Assembly: GCA_016195985.1 (NCBI GenBank)
Contig: JACPYP010000012.1
Coordinates: 62,001-126,000, forward strand
Direction of reading: 5' to 3'
Source: Acidobacteriota bacterium
GTDB taxonomy: Bacteria; Acidobacteriota; Holophagae; Holophagales; Holophagaceae
Length of the DNA stretch: 64,000 nucleotides
Position 1 is the stretch's first letter. Each line of letters opens with the position of its first letter. This document shows, in pieces, positions 19,277 to 27,834 of the stretch. The notes under the pieces are model-generated. The model did no database searches and had not been told where the DNA came from. It worked only from the letters and a program-made list of their open reading frames with translations. The position numbers and the translations under genes are program-made.

Positions 19277-20242
19277 TCAGGCCCGGTGGATCTCCGCCAG
19301 GCTCTTGGCCACGGCTTTCTGCACCAGATCAGCCACGCGCATGGCCTCCTGGCCCTCCTCCCAGGTGACGCCTTCCCGGCCGAGGCCCAGGCAGGCGGCG
19401 TGGAAGGCTTCGATCTCCAGGCGAAGGGGTTCGCCCTCGACGATGTCAGCGGTTTCCGGTTGCACCTGGGGGCCCTCAGGGCCCATGACGAGGCGCAGCA
19501 GTTCCAGCTTCTGCGTGGCGAAGTCGAGGCTGGCGTATTCCTTGTCGCCGAAAGCGCGCAGGGTGCGTTCCTTCTTGCGGGCCACCCGGCTGGCGGTGAC
19601 GGTGGCGAAGGCTCCGCCTTCGAACTTCAGCCGGGCGTTCACCAGGTCCGCGTAGGGGGTCAGCACGGGAATGCCCACCGCTTCCACGTCGACGACGGGG
19701 CGGCCCACGAGCGCGCGCAGGAGGTCCAGGTCGTGGATCATCACGTCCATCACCACGTCGACTTCCAGGCTGCGGGCCGGGAAGGGGGACACGCGCACGG
19801 CTTCCAGGAAGCGGGGCTTGAAGCCGCGTTCACGGAGGGCGGCCACGGCGGGGTTGAAGCGTTCGAGGTGCCCCACCTGGGCGACGAGGCCGGGCTTCGA
19901 CGCACGGGCCTTAGAAAGGGCCTCCAGCAAGGCCTGGCCCTCTTCCAGGGTGGCGGCCAGGGGCTTTTCCATCAGGACGTGCTTGCCGGCCTTCAGCGCC
20001 TGGAGGCCCAGGGCGTGGTGAAAGCCCGTAGGGGCGGCGATCTGCACGGCGTCCACGTCGCCCAATACCTGATCCAGCGAAGCCGCCCAGGAGGTGCCGG
20101 ACTTGGCGGCGATTTCCGGGCCGCGCGCCGGATCGGGATCGACCACGGCGGTCAGGACTGCGTTTGGCGCGGAGCCGGCGATCCGGGCGTGGTGTTGCCC
20201 AAGGTGGCCCACACCCACCACGGCGACTCGGAGCTTGGACAT
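19277..20242 (-). CDS. Gfo/Idh/MocA-family NAD(P)-dependent oxidoreductase
   Basis: A 321-residue protein. The Rossmann start RVAVVGVGHLGQHHARI has the dinucleotide-binding glycines; VQIAAPTGFHH and MEKPLAATLEE are the family's EKP region; the middle segment MDVMIHDLDLLRAL supplies the Asp/His substrate-site motif. These enzymes oxidise or epimerise sugars and related polyols. GGAGG precedes the ATG. It begins a coupled operon with the serine hydrolase and SpoIID/LytB protein, so a role in cell-wall or LPS sugar metabolism is a reasonable inference. Confidence 0.88.
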   Translation of the reverse strand: MSKLRVAVVGVGHLGQHHARIAGSAPNAVLTAVVDPDPARGPEIAAKSGTSWAASLDQVLGDVDAVQIAAPTGFHHALGLQALKAGKHVLMEKPLAATLEEGQALLEALSKARASKPGLVAQVGHLERFNPAVAALRERGFKPRFLEAVRVSPFPARSLEVDVVMDVMIHDLDLLRALVGRPVVDVEAVGIPVLTPYADLVNARLKFEGGAFATVTASRVARKKERTLRAFGDKEYASLDFATQKLELLRLVMGPEGPQVQPETADIVEGEPLRLEIEAFHAACLGLGREGVTWEEGQEAMRVADLVQKAVAKSLAEIHRA

Positions 20243-20307
20243 GACTTCCTCCTGACGGATCCAGCCTATCAGGGCTGCTACCCTGGAGCCTTCTCCGCGA
20301 GGCGACC

Positions 20308-20778
20308 ATGAATCTCAAGCTCGAAGCCATCAACTTGGTTCGGTGGCTGCACTTTGTCGCACTTTCCGTCGGCGGCGGCGCCGCGGTGGTGACCCTGCTC
20401 CTGTCTGGCTTCGAAGAAGGTCGGGAGGATCTGAGGGGCTTGGCCGCCACCGTGTGGTCCAAGGTGGTGGCCTGGTCCTTCCGCCTGGCCCTGGTTGCGG
20501 GCATCGCGCTGCTGGTGCTGATGCTCCAGGCTGGGGGCAATCCTCTGAAGGACGGCCACTACTTCCACATCAAGCTGCTACTGGTGTTGGTGATGCTGGG
20601 CCTGTCGGAAACGGCGCCCAAGGCCCTGGCCACCGGCAAGCGCGGCTCCGCTCTGATCGTGCTGGTGCTTTTCCTGGCCGCGAGTTTCACGGTCTACAAC
20701 AAGGGGCTCTTCGGAACCCGTCCGAAGGCCAGCCTGGACATTCCCGTCACAGCCACTGTCTCCGCCCAGCCGCGCTGA
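20308..20778 (+). CDS. Four-TM membrane protein, HemJ/CopD-like
   Basis: A 156-residue integral membrane protein with hydrophobic spans at about 14-32, 55-73, 86-102 and 118-135. Histidines in WLHFVAL (span 1) and YFHIKLLLVLVM (span 3) recall the haem-associated His residues of the HemJ/CopD superfamily, and the length fits, but typical HemJ motifs (YLPRLF) are absent. A redox or metal-related role is therefore only suggestive. It is four bases ahead of the carboxypeptidase gene, so probably cotranscribed. Confidence 0.6.
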   Translation: MNLKLEAINLVRWLHFVALSVGGGAAVVTLLLSGFEEGREDLRGLAATVWSKVVAWSFRLALVAGIALLVLMLQAGGNPLKDGHYFHIKLLLVLVMLGLSETAPKALATGKRGSALIVLVLFLAASFTVYNKGLFGTRPKASLDIPVTATVSAQPR

Positions 20779-20782
20779 ACCG

Positions 20783-22444
20783 ATGCGGAGTGCCCTGCGC
20801 AGTCTCGCCCTGATCCTCACGGGGGCCTCGCTCTTCGCGGGCTGGCCCCAGACCACGCCTGAGCGCACGGAGCTTCGCCGAACCTCCACGGTGGCCGAGG
20901 TGCGGGCCTTCATGGAGGCCCTGCGCAAGCAGGCGCCGGGTCTCGAACCCTACCAGCCCAAGGGCGCCCCCCGCGCCACGGAAACCGGCAAGCCCCTGCT
21001 GGCCTGGCGCCTCAAGGGCGCCGGCAAGGACCCCCTGCGGGTCTACGTGAATGCCAACATCCACGCGGGCGAGGTGGAGGGCAAGGAGGCCATTCAGCAG
21101 GTGCTGCGGGAGCTGCTGCAGGGCAAGCATCCCGAACTGCGCCGCAACCTCGACCTGGTGGTCATGCCCGCCTACAACGCGGACGGCACGGACGCCCAGG
21201 ATCCCGCCATCCGCTCCTACCAGCCCAATCCCACCGAAAGCGGCGTGGGCCGCCGGGAGAACGCCCAGGGGCTGGATCTCAACCGCGACCTGATGAAGGT
21301 GGCGGCACCCAACACGCGCTGGTTGCTGGCCATGCTCAACGAGTTCGATCCCGCCGCCGTGCTGGATCTGCACACCACCAACGGCAGCACCCACGGTTTC
21401 CACCTGACCCATGGCCCCGCCTGCACCATGGGCGCAGACGAGGGTCTGCTCGCCTTCAACCGGAAGATGCTGGTGGAAGTCCGGGAGCGGTTGAAAACGG
21501 AGGGCATGCCCACCTACGACTACGGCAACTTCGTGCCCTATCGCCCCACGGCGGAAAAGCCGCCTACGGCCTGGGAGACCTACGATGCCCACCCGCGCCT
21601 GCTGACCAACTACCCGGCCCTGCGCAACCGCCTGGCGGTGCTGTCGGAGAGCTACGTGTACCGAAGCTGGCCGGATCGCATTTCCGATACGCGCAAGTTC
21701 GTTCTGGCCTGCCTCGGATGGATGGTGGAGCACAGGAACGACGTGCGCAGCCAGGTCCGGGAAGCCCAGGACCGCTGGACGGCCGCCTGGGCCAAGGGGC
21801 CGGTGTCCTTGCCGCTTTCGGCGAAGCTGAAGGAGGTGGAACGCTACGCCTTCGAGTGGGTGGATCCCATCCGTGACGACAAGGGACATCTCACGGGCGA
21901 AAAGGGCCGCACGCGCCTGGAGCTTCCCAGTTTCGTAGGCTTCGAGGGACAGGATTTCGTCGACGTGCCTGCGGGCTACCTCGTCGATCCGGCCTTCGTT
22001 CCGAGGGTGCTGCCTGTTCTGCAAGCTCACGGCCTCAGGGTGCAGCTCGGAACTTCGCGGCCGAAGAGCCTTGCTGTCCTCCACTTCCAGGAATCGGGCC
22101 GCAAGCTTGCGCCGGGCGCCTACCAGGGGGTGTTCACGCTGGAACTGCAGGGTGCCTGGAAGGCCGAGGCGCCCCCGAAGAAGCAGCAGGCGGCGTGGAC
22201 CCCCGCCGACCTGGACCGCGCCCTCTACATCCCCCTGGACCAGCCTCTCGGCCGCTTGGCCTTTTATCTGCTGGACCCCCGCAGCAGCGACAGCCTGGTC
22301 TACTGGGGAGCCTTCCACAGCGCCCTGGTGCGGGGCGATGGCATGTGGGGCGAACCGCCGCGGTTCCCGATCCTTGCCGTGGGGCGGGGTGAGGTGAATG
22401 CGGTATCAGCCACGCCCATGTCGGCGCCAAGGACTCAGGAATAA
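20783..22444 (+). CDS. M14-family zinc carboxypeptidase, exported
   Basis: A 553-residue protein with an N-terminal signal peptide (1-19). Zinc ligands are visible as NIHAGEVEGKE (His-x-x-Glu, near 92) and DLHTTNGSTHG (second His, near 195); GLDLNRD lies between, as in M14 enzymes that bind the substrate carboxylate with Asn-Arg. The C-terminal 200 residues form an additional beta-rich region. It would trim C-terminal residues from peptides in the periplasm or outside. The stop codon lies inside a short tandem duplication and a terminator follows. Confidence 0.85.
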   Translation: MRSALRSLALILTGASLFAGWPQTTPERTELRRTSTVAEVRAFMEALRKQAPGLEPYQPKGAPRATETGKPLLAWRLKGAGKDPLRVYVNANIHAGEVEGKEAIQQVLRELLQGKHPELRRNLDLVVMPAYNADGTDAQDPAIRSYQPNPTESGVGRRENAQGLDLNRDLMKVAAPNTRWLLAMLNEFDPAAVLDLHTTNGSTHGFHLTHGPACTMGADEGLLAFNRKMLVEVRERLKTEGMPTYDYGNFVPYRPTAEKPPTAWETYDAHPRLLTNYPALRNRLAVLSESYVYRSWPDRISDTRKFVLACLGWMVEHRNDVRSQVREAQDRWTAAWAKGPVSLPLSAKLKEVERYAFEWVDPIRDDKGHLTGEKGRTRLELPSFVGFEGQDFVDVPAGYLVDPAFVPRVLPVLQAHGLRVQLGTSRPKSLAVLHFQESGRKLAPGAYQGVFTLELQGAWKAEAPPKKQQAAWTPADLDRALYIPLDQPLGRLAFYLLDPRSSDSLVYWGAFHSALVRGDGMWGEPPRFPILAVGRGEVNAVSATPMSAPRTQE

Positions 22445-22465
22445 CGTCAGGGGACTCAGGAATAA
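22431..22465 (+). repeat. Tandem duplication spanning the carboxypeptidase stop codon
   Basis: GGACTCAGGAATAA occurs at 22431-22444 and again at 22452-22465, a 21-bp period. The first copy contains the real stop TAA; the second is intergenic. It looks like a recent slippage duplication that left the reading frame intact. Confidence 0.6.
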
Positions 22466-22467
22466 TT

Positions 22468-22489
22468 CAGGGCGCCGGATGGCGCCCTG
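22468..22489. terminator. Bidirectional hairpin between the carboxypeptidase and yebC genes
   Basis: Stem CAGGGCGCC / GGCGCCCTG (9 bp) with loop GGAT lies between two convergent genes; the T-tract is weak on both sides. Confidence 0.6.
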
Positions 22490-22513
22490 AGTCTGTTTGG
22501 GTGGGTTGGGGCC

Positions 22514-23245
22514 TCAGTCTTCCGGTTCCTCGTAATCGCCGTTGTGCCACACGTTCTGCACGTCGTCGTTGTCTTCCAGCAGGTCCACGAGCTTGAGGAA
22601 GCTGGTGAGCTTGGAGCCTTCCAGCGCGGTGCTGGTGCTGGGGTCCATGATGAGCTTGGCTTCGATGACCGGCAGCTTGGCGGCATCCACAGCGTCCTTC
22701 ACGGCCTGGTAGGACTCGGGGCTGGTCTTGATGACCCAGGCCTCCCCCTCGTTGACCACATCGTCGGCGCCGGCTTCCAGGGCCACTTCCATGATCTTGT
22801 CTTCCGGCACGTCCGGCTCGACGACGATCTGCCCCTGCTTGCTGAAGAGGTAGGCCACGGAGCCCTGGGCGCCGAGGTCGCCGCCGAACTTGGCGAAATA
22901 ACTCCGCACTTCAGGGGTGGTGCGGTTCTTGTTGTCGGTCATGGCCTCGATGAGGATGGCGGCGCCGCCGGGACCGTAGCCCTCGTAGACCACTTCCTCG
23001 TAGGTGACGCCTTCCAGCTCCCCCGTGCCCTTCTTGATGGCGCGCTCCCAGTTGTCCTTGGGCATGTTGCTGCCCTTGGCCTGGTCCACGGCCAGGCGCA
23101 GGCGAGGGTTGCTGGCCACGTCGCCGCCGCCGAGTCGGGCGGCCACGGTGATCTCCTTGAGGATCTTCGTGAAGACCTTGCCGCGCTTGGCATCGGCGGC
23201 GCCCTTTTTATGCTTGATGGTGGACCATTTGCTGTGACCTGACAT
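22514..23245 (-). CDS. yebC: YebC/PmpR-family translation or DNA-binding regulator
   Basis: A 243-residue protein with the invariant start [20 protein letters not shown], then [39 protein letters not shown] and a C-terminal [13 protein letters not shown], covering all three YebC domains. Members were described as transcriptional regulators and more recently as helpers of translation at proline stretches. The protein is of normal length with no anomalies. It follows the TPR membrane protein on the same strand (44 bp). Confidence 0.95.
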   Translation of the reverse strand: MSGHSKWSTIKHKKGAADAKRGKVFTKILKEITVAARLGGGDVASNPRLRLAVDQAKGSNMPKDNWERAIKKGTGELEGVTYEEVVYEGYGPGGAAILIEAMTDNKNRTTPEVRSYFAKFGGDLGAQGSVAYLFSKQGQIVVEPDVPEDKIMEVALEAGADDVVNEGEAWVIKTSPESYQAVKDAVDAAKLPVIEAKLIMDPSTSTALEGSKLTSFLKLVDLLEDNDDVQNVWHNGDYEEPED

Positions 23246-23288
23246 GGTGTGCTCCAGGAAGAACGGGGGAATTCAGGGAAAGGACTGA

Positions 23289-24008
23289 TCAGCCGCGCAA
23301 GGCCCGGCGGGACACGCGGGCGAAGGGCGGGGCCTCCTGGCGGATCATGGGGCGCTCCAGGAGGAACTGATACCACTGCTCGCCGTAGACCTTCATCTTG
23401 AGGGGCTTGCCGTTCTGCAGCAGGTTGCGGTTGGTGATGAGACGCTCGTCCCCCTTGCAGATGCCCAGGCCCTGGTTGAGGACTTCGATGGCCTTGTCCC
23501 GCTCGCCCATTTCCATAAGCACGTAAGCGTAGACAGCGTAGAGGAGGCTCTCCTTCTTTCCGGTCTTCAGGGCGAGATTGAAGGTCTCCTTGGCGAGCTT
23601 CTTCTCGCCGCGCTTCCACTGGAGGATTCCCAGCATGGCCTTGGCGATGAAATGCTGCATGGAGGCGGATTTCAGAAGGGGCTCAGCCTCGTCGTTCTTC
23701 TTGCGGAGATACTGCACGACGCCGATCTGCCCATCGATGCTGCCTTTCACAAGGAATTGCCGGGAGGAGAACCGGTAGCCTTCCTTCATGATGTCGATGG
23801 CTTTGTCGAACTGCTGCTTCTTCAACAGCTCGCCGGCGCGCGTGAAGATCCGCTCAAGCTCCTGCTGGACTTTCCGCCCCTGCCAGATGAACAGGCCGGC
23901 CCCGGCAAGGATGCCCAAAGGCAGGCTGATCCAGAGCTTGATGCTCAGCAGGCTGGATAGCACGATCACGGCGAGGGCGGCGCCCAGGCCGAGCAGGAGA
24001 TTGATCAC
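23289..24008 (-). CDS. Membrane-anchored TPR-like protein
   Basis: About 239 residues from the GTG at 24008, which follows GGAG by six bases; the frame is open to a TTG at 24044 without a ribosome site. Two hydrophobic spans lie at the N-terminus (about 2-20 and 24-42, with WISLPLGILAGAGLFIWQG), then TPR-like helices (FDKAIDIMKEGYRFSS; AKETFNLALKTGKKES; AIEVLNQGLGICKGDERL). It probably presents a cytoplasmic or periplasmic protein-interaction scaffold at the inner membrane. No specific function recognised. It sits between ybeY and yebC. Confidence 0.7.
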   Translation of the reverse strand: MINLLLGLGAALAVIVLSSLLSIKLWISLPLGILAGAGLFIWQGRKVQQELERIFTRAGELLKKQQFDKAIDIMKEGYRFSSRQFLVKGSIDGQIGVVQYLRKKNDEAEPLLKSASMQHFIAKAMLGILQWKRGEKKLAKETFNLALKTGKKESLLYAVYAYVLMEMGERDKAIEVLNQGLGICKGDERLITNRNLLQNGKPLKMKVYGEQWYQFLLERPMIRQEAPPFARVSRRALRG

Positions 24009-24097
24009 GGAAACTCCGTATGGCACGGCCCGAAGCCGGGCCAAAGGGCCATTTTATCGGCCTTCGGGCTGATTTGCCATGCAGGGTTTGGAAAGGG

Positions 24098-24832
24098 CTA
24101 ACCGATGACGCCGCTGCGGGAGGGGCCCGGGCGGCGGCGGCGGACGGCGCGCTTGGCCGGTGGGGGCGCAGCGGCTTCTTTCCTCGGACGGCCGGGGCCG
24201 CGCTTGGGAAGAAGGGCCTCCTTCGGCTTGACCGTCTTCTTGGTTTTGCCTTTCTTGTCTTTCTTCACGCGTTCGCGGCGCACCAGGGCCGCGGCCGCAC
24301 GGCCTGTCACGACCACGCGGGAGCCGTCCTTCAGTTTCTTCACCTTGCTCCCGGGCTTCCGGCCCCGCTTCAGGCTCATGGCCAGCGGTTCCTCATCGAG
24401 CAGTTCCCGCTCCAGCTGGGCCTGCAATTCCATCATCTCTCCACGATCCATTTCGTGGTCATGACCGCAAAGGTGAAGGAATGCGTGGATGACCAGCGTC
24501 TCCACTTCGCGGCGGCGGCTCACGCCGAATTTCTTGGCCATTTTTTCCGCAGTAGGCAGGCTGATGACGATGTCGCCCAAATGGGGGAAGGCGCCCTTTT
24601 CTGCACTGGAGGGGAAGCTCAGGACATCGGTGGTGATATTTTTTCCGCGATGTTCGCGGTTGAGTTTTCTCATGCCTCGATCATCGACATAGGTGAGAGA
24701 TATGCCTTGAGCTTCTGGGGCCAATCGATCCCTGAGGTCGTGCAGCAGTTTCCCTAGAGACTGTTCGCCCGGCCCCCGCATTTTGCTGCGGCTGGACCAA
24801 TCGATCGTGAAAGGGGGGCGGGATTCAGTCAT
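24098..24832 (-). CDS. ybeY: Endoribonuclease YbeY with a basic AT-hook-like C-terminal tail
   Basis: A 244-residue protein. Residues 1-150 are YbeY: NREHRGKNITTDVLSFP, GDIVIS and the zinc motif HAFLHLCGHDH. YbeY matures the 16S rRNA 3' end and takes part in ribosome quality control. Usual family length is about 150-160; here about 90 more residues follow, rich in Lys, Arg, Pro and Ala, with two AT-hook-like cores (KRGRKPGSK and KRGPGRPRKE). The tail is probably disordered and nucleic-acid binding. AAAGGA precedes the ATG, which overlaps a possible upstream small ORF. Confidence 0.88.
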   Translation of the reverse strand: MTESRPPFTIDWSSRSKMRGPGEQSLGKLLHDLRDRLAPEAQGISLTYVDDRGMRKLNREHRGKNITTDVLSFPSSAEKGAFPHLGDIVISLPTAEKMAKKFGVSRRREVETLVIHAFLHLCGHDHEMDRGEMMELQAQLERELLDEEPLAMSLKRGRKPGSKVKKLKDGSRVVVTGRAAAALVRRERVKKDKKGKTKKTVKPKEALLPKRGPGRPRKEAAAPPPAKRAVRRRRPGPSRSGVIG

Positions 24833-25058
24833 GGCCGTTTTCCTTTCGTAAGATCAATAATAGGATGCTCATCATTATCCAATATGAAGTATTTGTCAAT
24901 ACGGTAATTCTAGAAGCAATAATTGGATCGATGTACTGTCTCTGGTCTTCAAATAGGAGATGAATTCGCCCGGTTGCAATCATGCTTTGAATTGCTGAAT
25001 TAATAAGATAAAGGGTGATTGAACTGGAGATTAAATGCTTGTATTGCTTCCCTGGCAT
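24825..25058 (-). CDS. Possible small membrane protein in an AT-rich island
   Basis: From an ATG at 25058 an open frame of 77 codons runs through an AT-rich tract (about 24845-25035) and stops eight bases inside ybeY (ATGACTGA). The predicted protein has two hydrophobic stretches (LISSSITLYLINSAI; SYWIMMSILLLILRK) and a charged end. Length without stops in AT-rich DNA and the tight overlap with ybeY favour a real gene. Against it, the region also lies between divergent genes and should contain promoters, the start overlaps rsmG, and no ribosome site is obvious. No family recognised. Confidence 0.3.
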   Translation of the reverse strand: MPGKQYKHLISSSITLYLINSAIQSMIATGRIHLLFEDQRQYIDPIIASRITVLTNTSYWIMMSILLLILRKENGHD

Positions 25059-25658
25059 GCTGGAAGCATGGAACCTCGCCTGCCCATCGATATCCAACCG
25101 GCCCTGGGCCGCTACCTGGTGCTTCTGGACAAGTGGAACCGCACCCATGCGCTCACGGCCCTGCCGCCGGGAGAGCGGCGCGAGGAATTGCTGCAGGATG
25201 CCGCGGCGCTGCTGCCCTTCCTGGCTGGACTGCCCACTGGAGCAAGGGTGGTCGACTTCGGAACGGGCATGGGGTCCCCGGCGGTGGTGCTGGCCCTCGC
25301 CCGGCCTGATCTGGAGGTCCTAGGCGTCGATGCTTCGAGCAAGAAAATGGCCTTCCTCCGGCAGGTGGCCATGGAACTTCCCGTTCCCAACCTTCAGGTG
25401 GTTCAGGGCCGTTTGGAAGCATTGGAACCCATGCAGGCCCATTGGGGCACCGCCAAGGCCCTGGCCCCGTTGGATGCGTTGCTTGGATGGTGGGGCCGGC
25501 ATGGAAGGCCCGAGGCTCCGTTCTTTGCCCTGAAGGGCCAGGATTGGGGAGATGAACTTCTGCCCGGTGGATGGGCGGCCAAACCCCACCCCTACGCTCT
25601 TCCGACCCGTGGGAGCCGTGTGGTGGTGGAGTTGAGGCCCTCGCCTGGAAAGACCTGA
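25035..25658 (+). CDS. rsmG: 16S rRNA (guanine527-N7)-methyltransferase, diverged
   Basis: A 207-residue Rossmann methyltransferase. KWNRTHALTALPP matches the RsmG N-terminal KWNxxxNLT pattern, VVDFGTGMGSPAVVLALARP is the SAM motif and VLGVDASSKKMAFLRQVA the acidic-ribose motif. The typical RsmG GSGAGFPG reads GTGMGSPA, and the protein is somewhat short, so it is a diverged member. GGAG five bases before the ATG at 25035 supports that start; an alternative ATG lies at 25068. Confidence 0.72.
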   Translation: MLVLLPWHAGSMEPRLPIDIQPALGRYLVLLDKWNRTHALTALPPGERREELLQDAAALLPFLAGLPTGARVVDFGTGMGSPAVVLALARPDLEVLGVDASSKKMAFLRQVAMELPVPNLQVVQGRLEALEPMQAHWGTAKALAPLDALLGWWGRHGRPEAPFFALKGQDWGDELLPGGWAAKPHPYALPTRGSRVVVELRPSPGKT

Positions 25659-25666
25659 GCCATAAC

Positions 25667-25696
25667 GAGAAGGCCCCCGGAAGCGGGGGCCTTCTC
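25667..25696. terminator. Strong bidirectional terminator between rsmG and the LysM gene
   Basis: A 13-bp perfect stem GAGAAGGCCCCCG / CGGGGGCCTTCTC with loop GAAG separates two convergent genes. Confidence 0.8.
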
Positions 25697-25713
25697 GTGC
25701 GGGGCAGTGAAAC

Positions 25714-26886
25714 TCAGGGGGTGATGGTATCTCCACCCAGGATTTCTTCCACGGAGCGCAGCACGCGGCAGGTGGCCGACTGGGCATCCGCGCGGACCAC
25801 GAGAACCTGGCCGAGGTAATGGGTCATGGTCTCCGTGGGGGGATGCTTCTCCTGTCCGGATCCGACAGGGTAGGTCCGGGTCCGCACCGCCATGAGCACA
25901 TCTCCGACTTTGCACCCGTCATTGGCGCCCTTGTCGATGATGATCATGTCGCCGCTGCCCGAATGCAGCTTGGCGTCACGCGAGAAGACCACCATGCCGG
26001 CGTTGACGGCGACCTTGATGGGTTCAGATGTGTCAGTCCGGAGCTGGGCGGGAATATTGGCGGGTTCCACGAATTTCACCAGGCGGCTCCCGATCTCCAC
26101 GCCATCCAGCGAACGTTCGATAACAGCGATGGATCCCTTGGATTGCGCCGTGATGATACGCACCACGCCCACTTGCTGGATCACATCCCCCAGTTTCTTC
26201 TTGGCGATGCGGGGGTGGACGAGGCGCTTGGCCACGGTTTTCAGAACCAGGAAGCGGTCACCGGCCTTCAGGCCCTGATCCACGCCGCCATTGAGGTAGA
26301 TCTGCTCGCCTTCGGTCAGGTACCTCCGGTCTTCGCGCTTGTTCGCGGTGATGGTGAAGGCGCCCTGCTCTTTGTAATAGGCCTCGGCGCCTTGAGGGGC
26401 CAGGAAGGGCAGCTGGATGAAGTCCTGGAAGGAGAAGCCAAGTTCCGGGCGTCGCATGGCGTTCGGATCCGCCCGGCGGAGGTCAGGCTGAAGGTTGGCG
26501 ACAGCATCCGGGACGGAGCCCGCCGTGGCCACGGCGCGGGCCATGTCGATGACCAGGGGGTCGCCGGGGTAGATCCAGTGGGGATCCTTGATCCACTGGT
26601 TCAGTTCCCAGATCTGGGGCCAGGCATAGGGGTTGCCCAGATACTTCCCGGCCAGATCCCAAAGGGTGTCCCCCTTTTGGACGATGTGGGTCTTGGATCC
26701 TTCGGGAACGCTCAATTCCTTGGGGTAGTCCCACTTGGAGCTATGGGCTTCCACCTTGACCGGGCCGGCAGGATTGGTTTCCTGAGCGAAGAGACCGGGC
26801 GCCCCAAGGGCGAGCGCCAGGATCAGCCCATGCGACGCGACACGCGAACGCATCCGGCCGGCATTCAGGCGAGTGGGCTGATGCAT
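25714..26886 (-). CDS. Exported LysM-domain protein
   Basis: A 390-residue protein. A signal peptide spans about 12-35 (SHGLILALALGAPGLFAQ). One LysM domain lies at about 66-115 (THIVQKGDTLWDLAGKYLG; WPQIWELNQWI; IYPGDPLVI), followed by a beta-rich region with repeated GDRFLVLKT/GDVLMAVRT-type strands. LysM binds peptidoglycan or chitin-like glycans, so the protein is probably a periplasmic wall-associated factor. This LysM-plus-beta architecture is frequent in Acidobacteriota and Deltaproteobacteria, without known function. A gap of 33 bp separates it from the PfkB kinase gene upstream. Confidence 0.8.
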   Translation of the reverse strand: MHQPTRLNAGRMRSRVASHGLILALALGAPGLFAQETNPAGPVKVEAHSSKWDYPKELSVPEGSKTHIVQKGDTLWDLAGKYLGNPYAWPQIWELNQWIKDPHWIYPGDPLVIDMARAVATAGSVPDAVANLQPDLRRADPNAMRRPELGFSFQDFIQLPFLAPQGAEAYYKEQGAFTITANKREDRRYLTEGEQIYLNGGVDQGLKAGDRFLVLKTVAKRLVHPRIAKKKLGDVIQQVGVVRIITAQSKGSIAVIERSLDGVEIGSRLVKFVEPANIPAQLRTDTSEPIKVAVNAGMVVFSRDAKLHSGSGDMIIIDKGANDGCKVGDVLMAVRTRTYPVGSGQEKHPPTETMTHYLGQVLVVRADAQSATCRVLRSVEEILGGDTITP

Positions 26887-26919
26887 CGGGAACCCCCAGA
26901 TAGGATGGAATAGCGGTGA

Positions 26920-27831
26920 TTATAGGTCTTCGACACGGATCATATCTGAAAATAATGCCAATCGGTTGCGGACTTCGTCCTGGTCGATCTGCTCCAGCCG
27001 TTCCGTAGAGAACTGTTCCACGGTGAAACTGGCCATGACCGAGCCCATCAGGGCCGCGTGTTTCAGGGCGGTCACATCGGTCCGCCCCATGTTCGCGAGG
27101 TAGCCCAGGAACCCCCCTGCGAAGGTGTCTCCAGCCCCGGTGGGGTCGAAAACATTCTCCAGGGGGTAGGCGGGTGCCGCGAAATGGCCCTCGGGGGTGA
27201 AGAGGGCCACGCCGTACTCGCCGCGCTTGACCACCAGGATGCGGGGGCCGAGGGCCCGCACCTTCCTGTAGGCCTTGACGAGGCTGTGTTCCTGGGTGAG
27301 TTCACGCACTTCTGCGTCGTTCACCAGGAGGATGTCCACTTCCCTGAGAACCGCTTCCAGGGCCGGCCGGGCTCCGGCGATCCAGTAGTTCATGGTGTCC
27401 AGGGCGATCCAGCGGGGCCGATGGGCCATCTGGCGGACCACGTCGAGTTGCAGCACGGGATCGATGTTGCCTAGAAACAGAAAGGGAGATTCCCGGTAAT
27501 CCGCCGGGAGATTCGGCTGGAAATCCGCGAACACGTTGAGATCGGTGGCCAGGGTCTTGGCTTCGTTGAGATCGAAACCGTAGGCGCCCTTCCAGTGGAA
27601 GCTCAGTCCCTTCACCCGGGAGAGCCCGGCCAGATCGATGGGCCGGTCCTCGAAGACCCGCATCTGCTCGGGACCGAAATCCTCGCCGACCACGGCCACG
27701 ATGCGCACAGGGTGGAAGCGGCTGGCACTCAGGGAAAAATAGGTAGCGGAGCCCCCCAGGGCATGCTCCCGCTTCCCGAAGGGCGTCTCCAAATCATCAA
27801 AGGCGACACTTCCGACGACCAACAAGCTCAT
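26920..27831 (-). CDS. PfkB-family carbohydrate/nucleoside kinase
   Basis: A 303-residue cytoplasmic kinase. The N-terminal GGSATYFSLSASRF replaces the usual GG-x-N-x-A motif, and the C-terminal VFDPTGAGDTFAGGFLGYL provides the anion hole and catalytic Asp. Family members phosphorylate ribose, fructose, adenosine and related substrates; the specificity here cannot be read. The start codon lies three bases after the stop of the Smr-like gene, so the two are probably coupled. Confidence 0.86.
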   Translation of the reverse strand: MSLLVVGSVAFDDLETPFGKREHALGGSATYFSLSASRFHPVRIVAVVGEDFGPEQMRVFEDRPIDLAGLSRVKGLSFHWKGAYGFDLNEAKTLATDLNVFADFQPNLPADYRESPFLFLGNIDPVLQLDVVRQMAHRPRWIALDTMNYWIAGARPALEAVLREVDILLVNDAEVRELTQEHSLVKAYRKVRALGPRILVVKRGEYGVALFTPEGHFAAPAYPLENVFDPTGAGDTFAGGFLGYLANMGRTDVTALKHAALMGSVMASFTVEQFSTERLEQIDQDEVRNRLALFSDMIRVEDL

Positions 27832-27834
27832 GGT

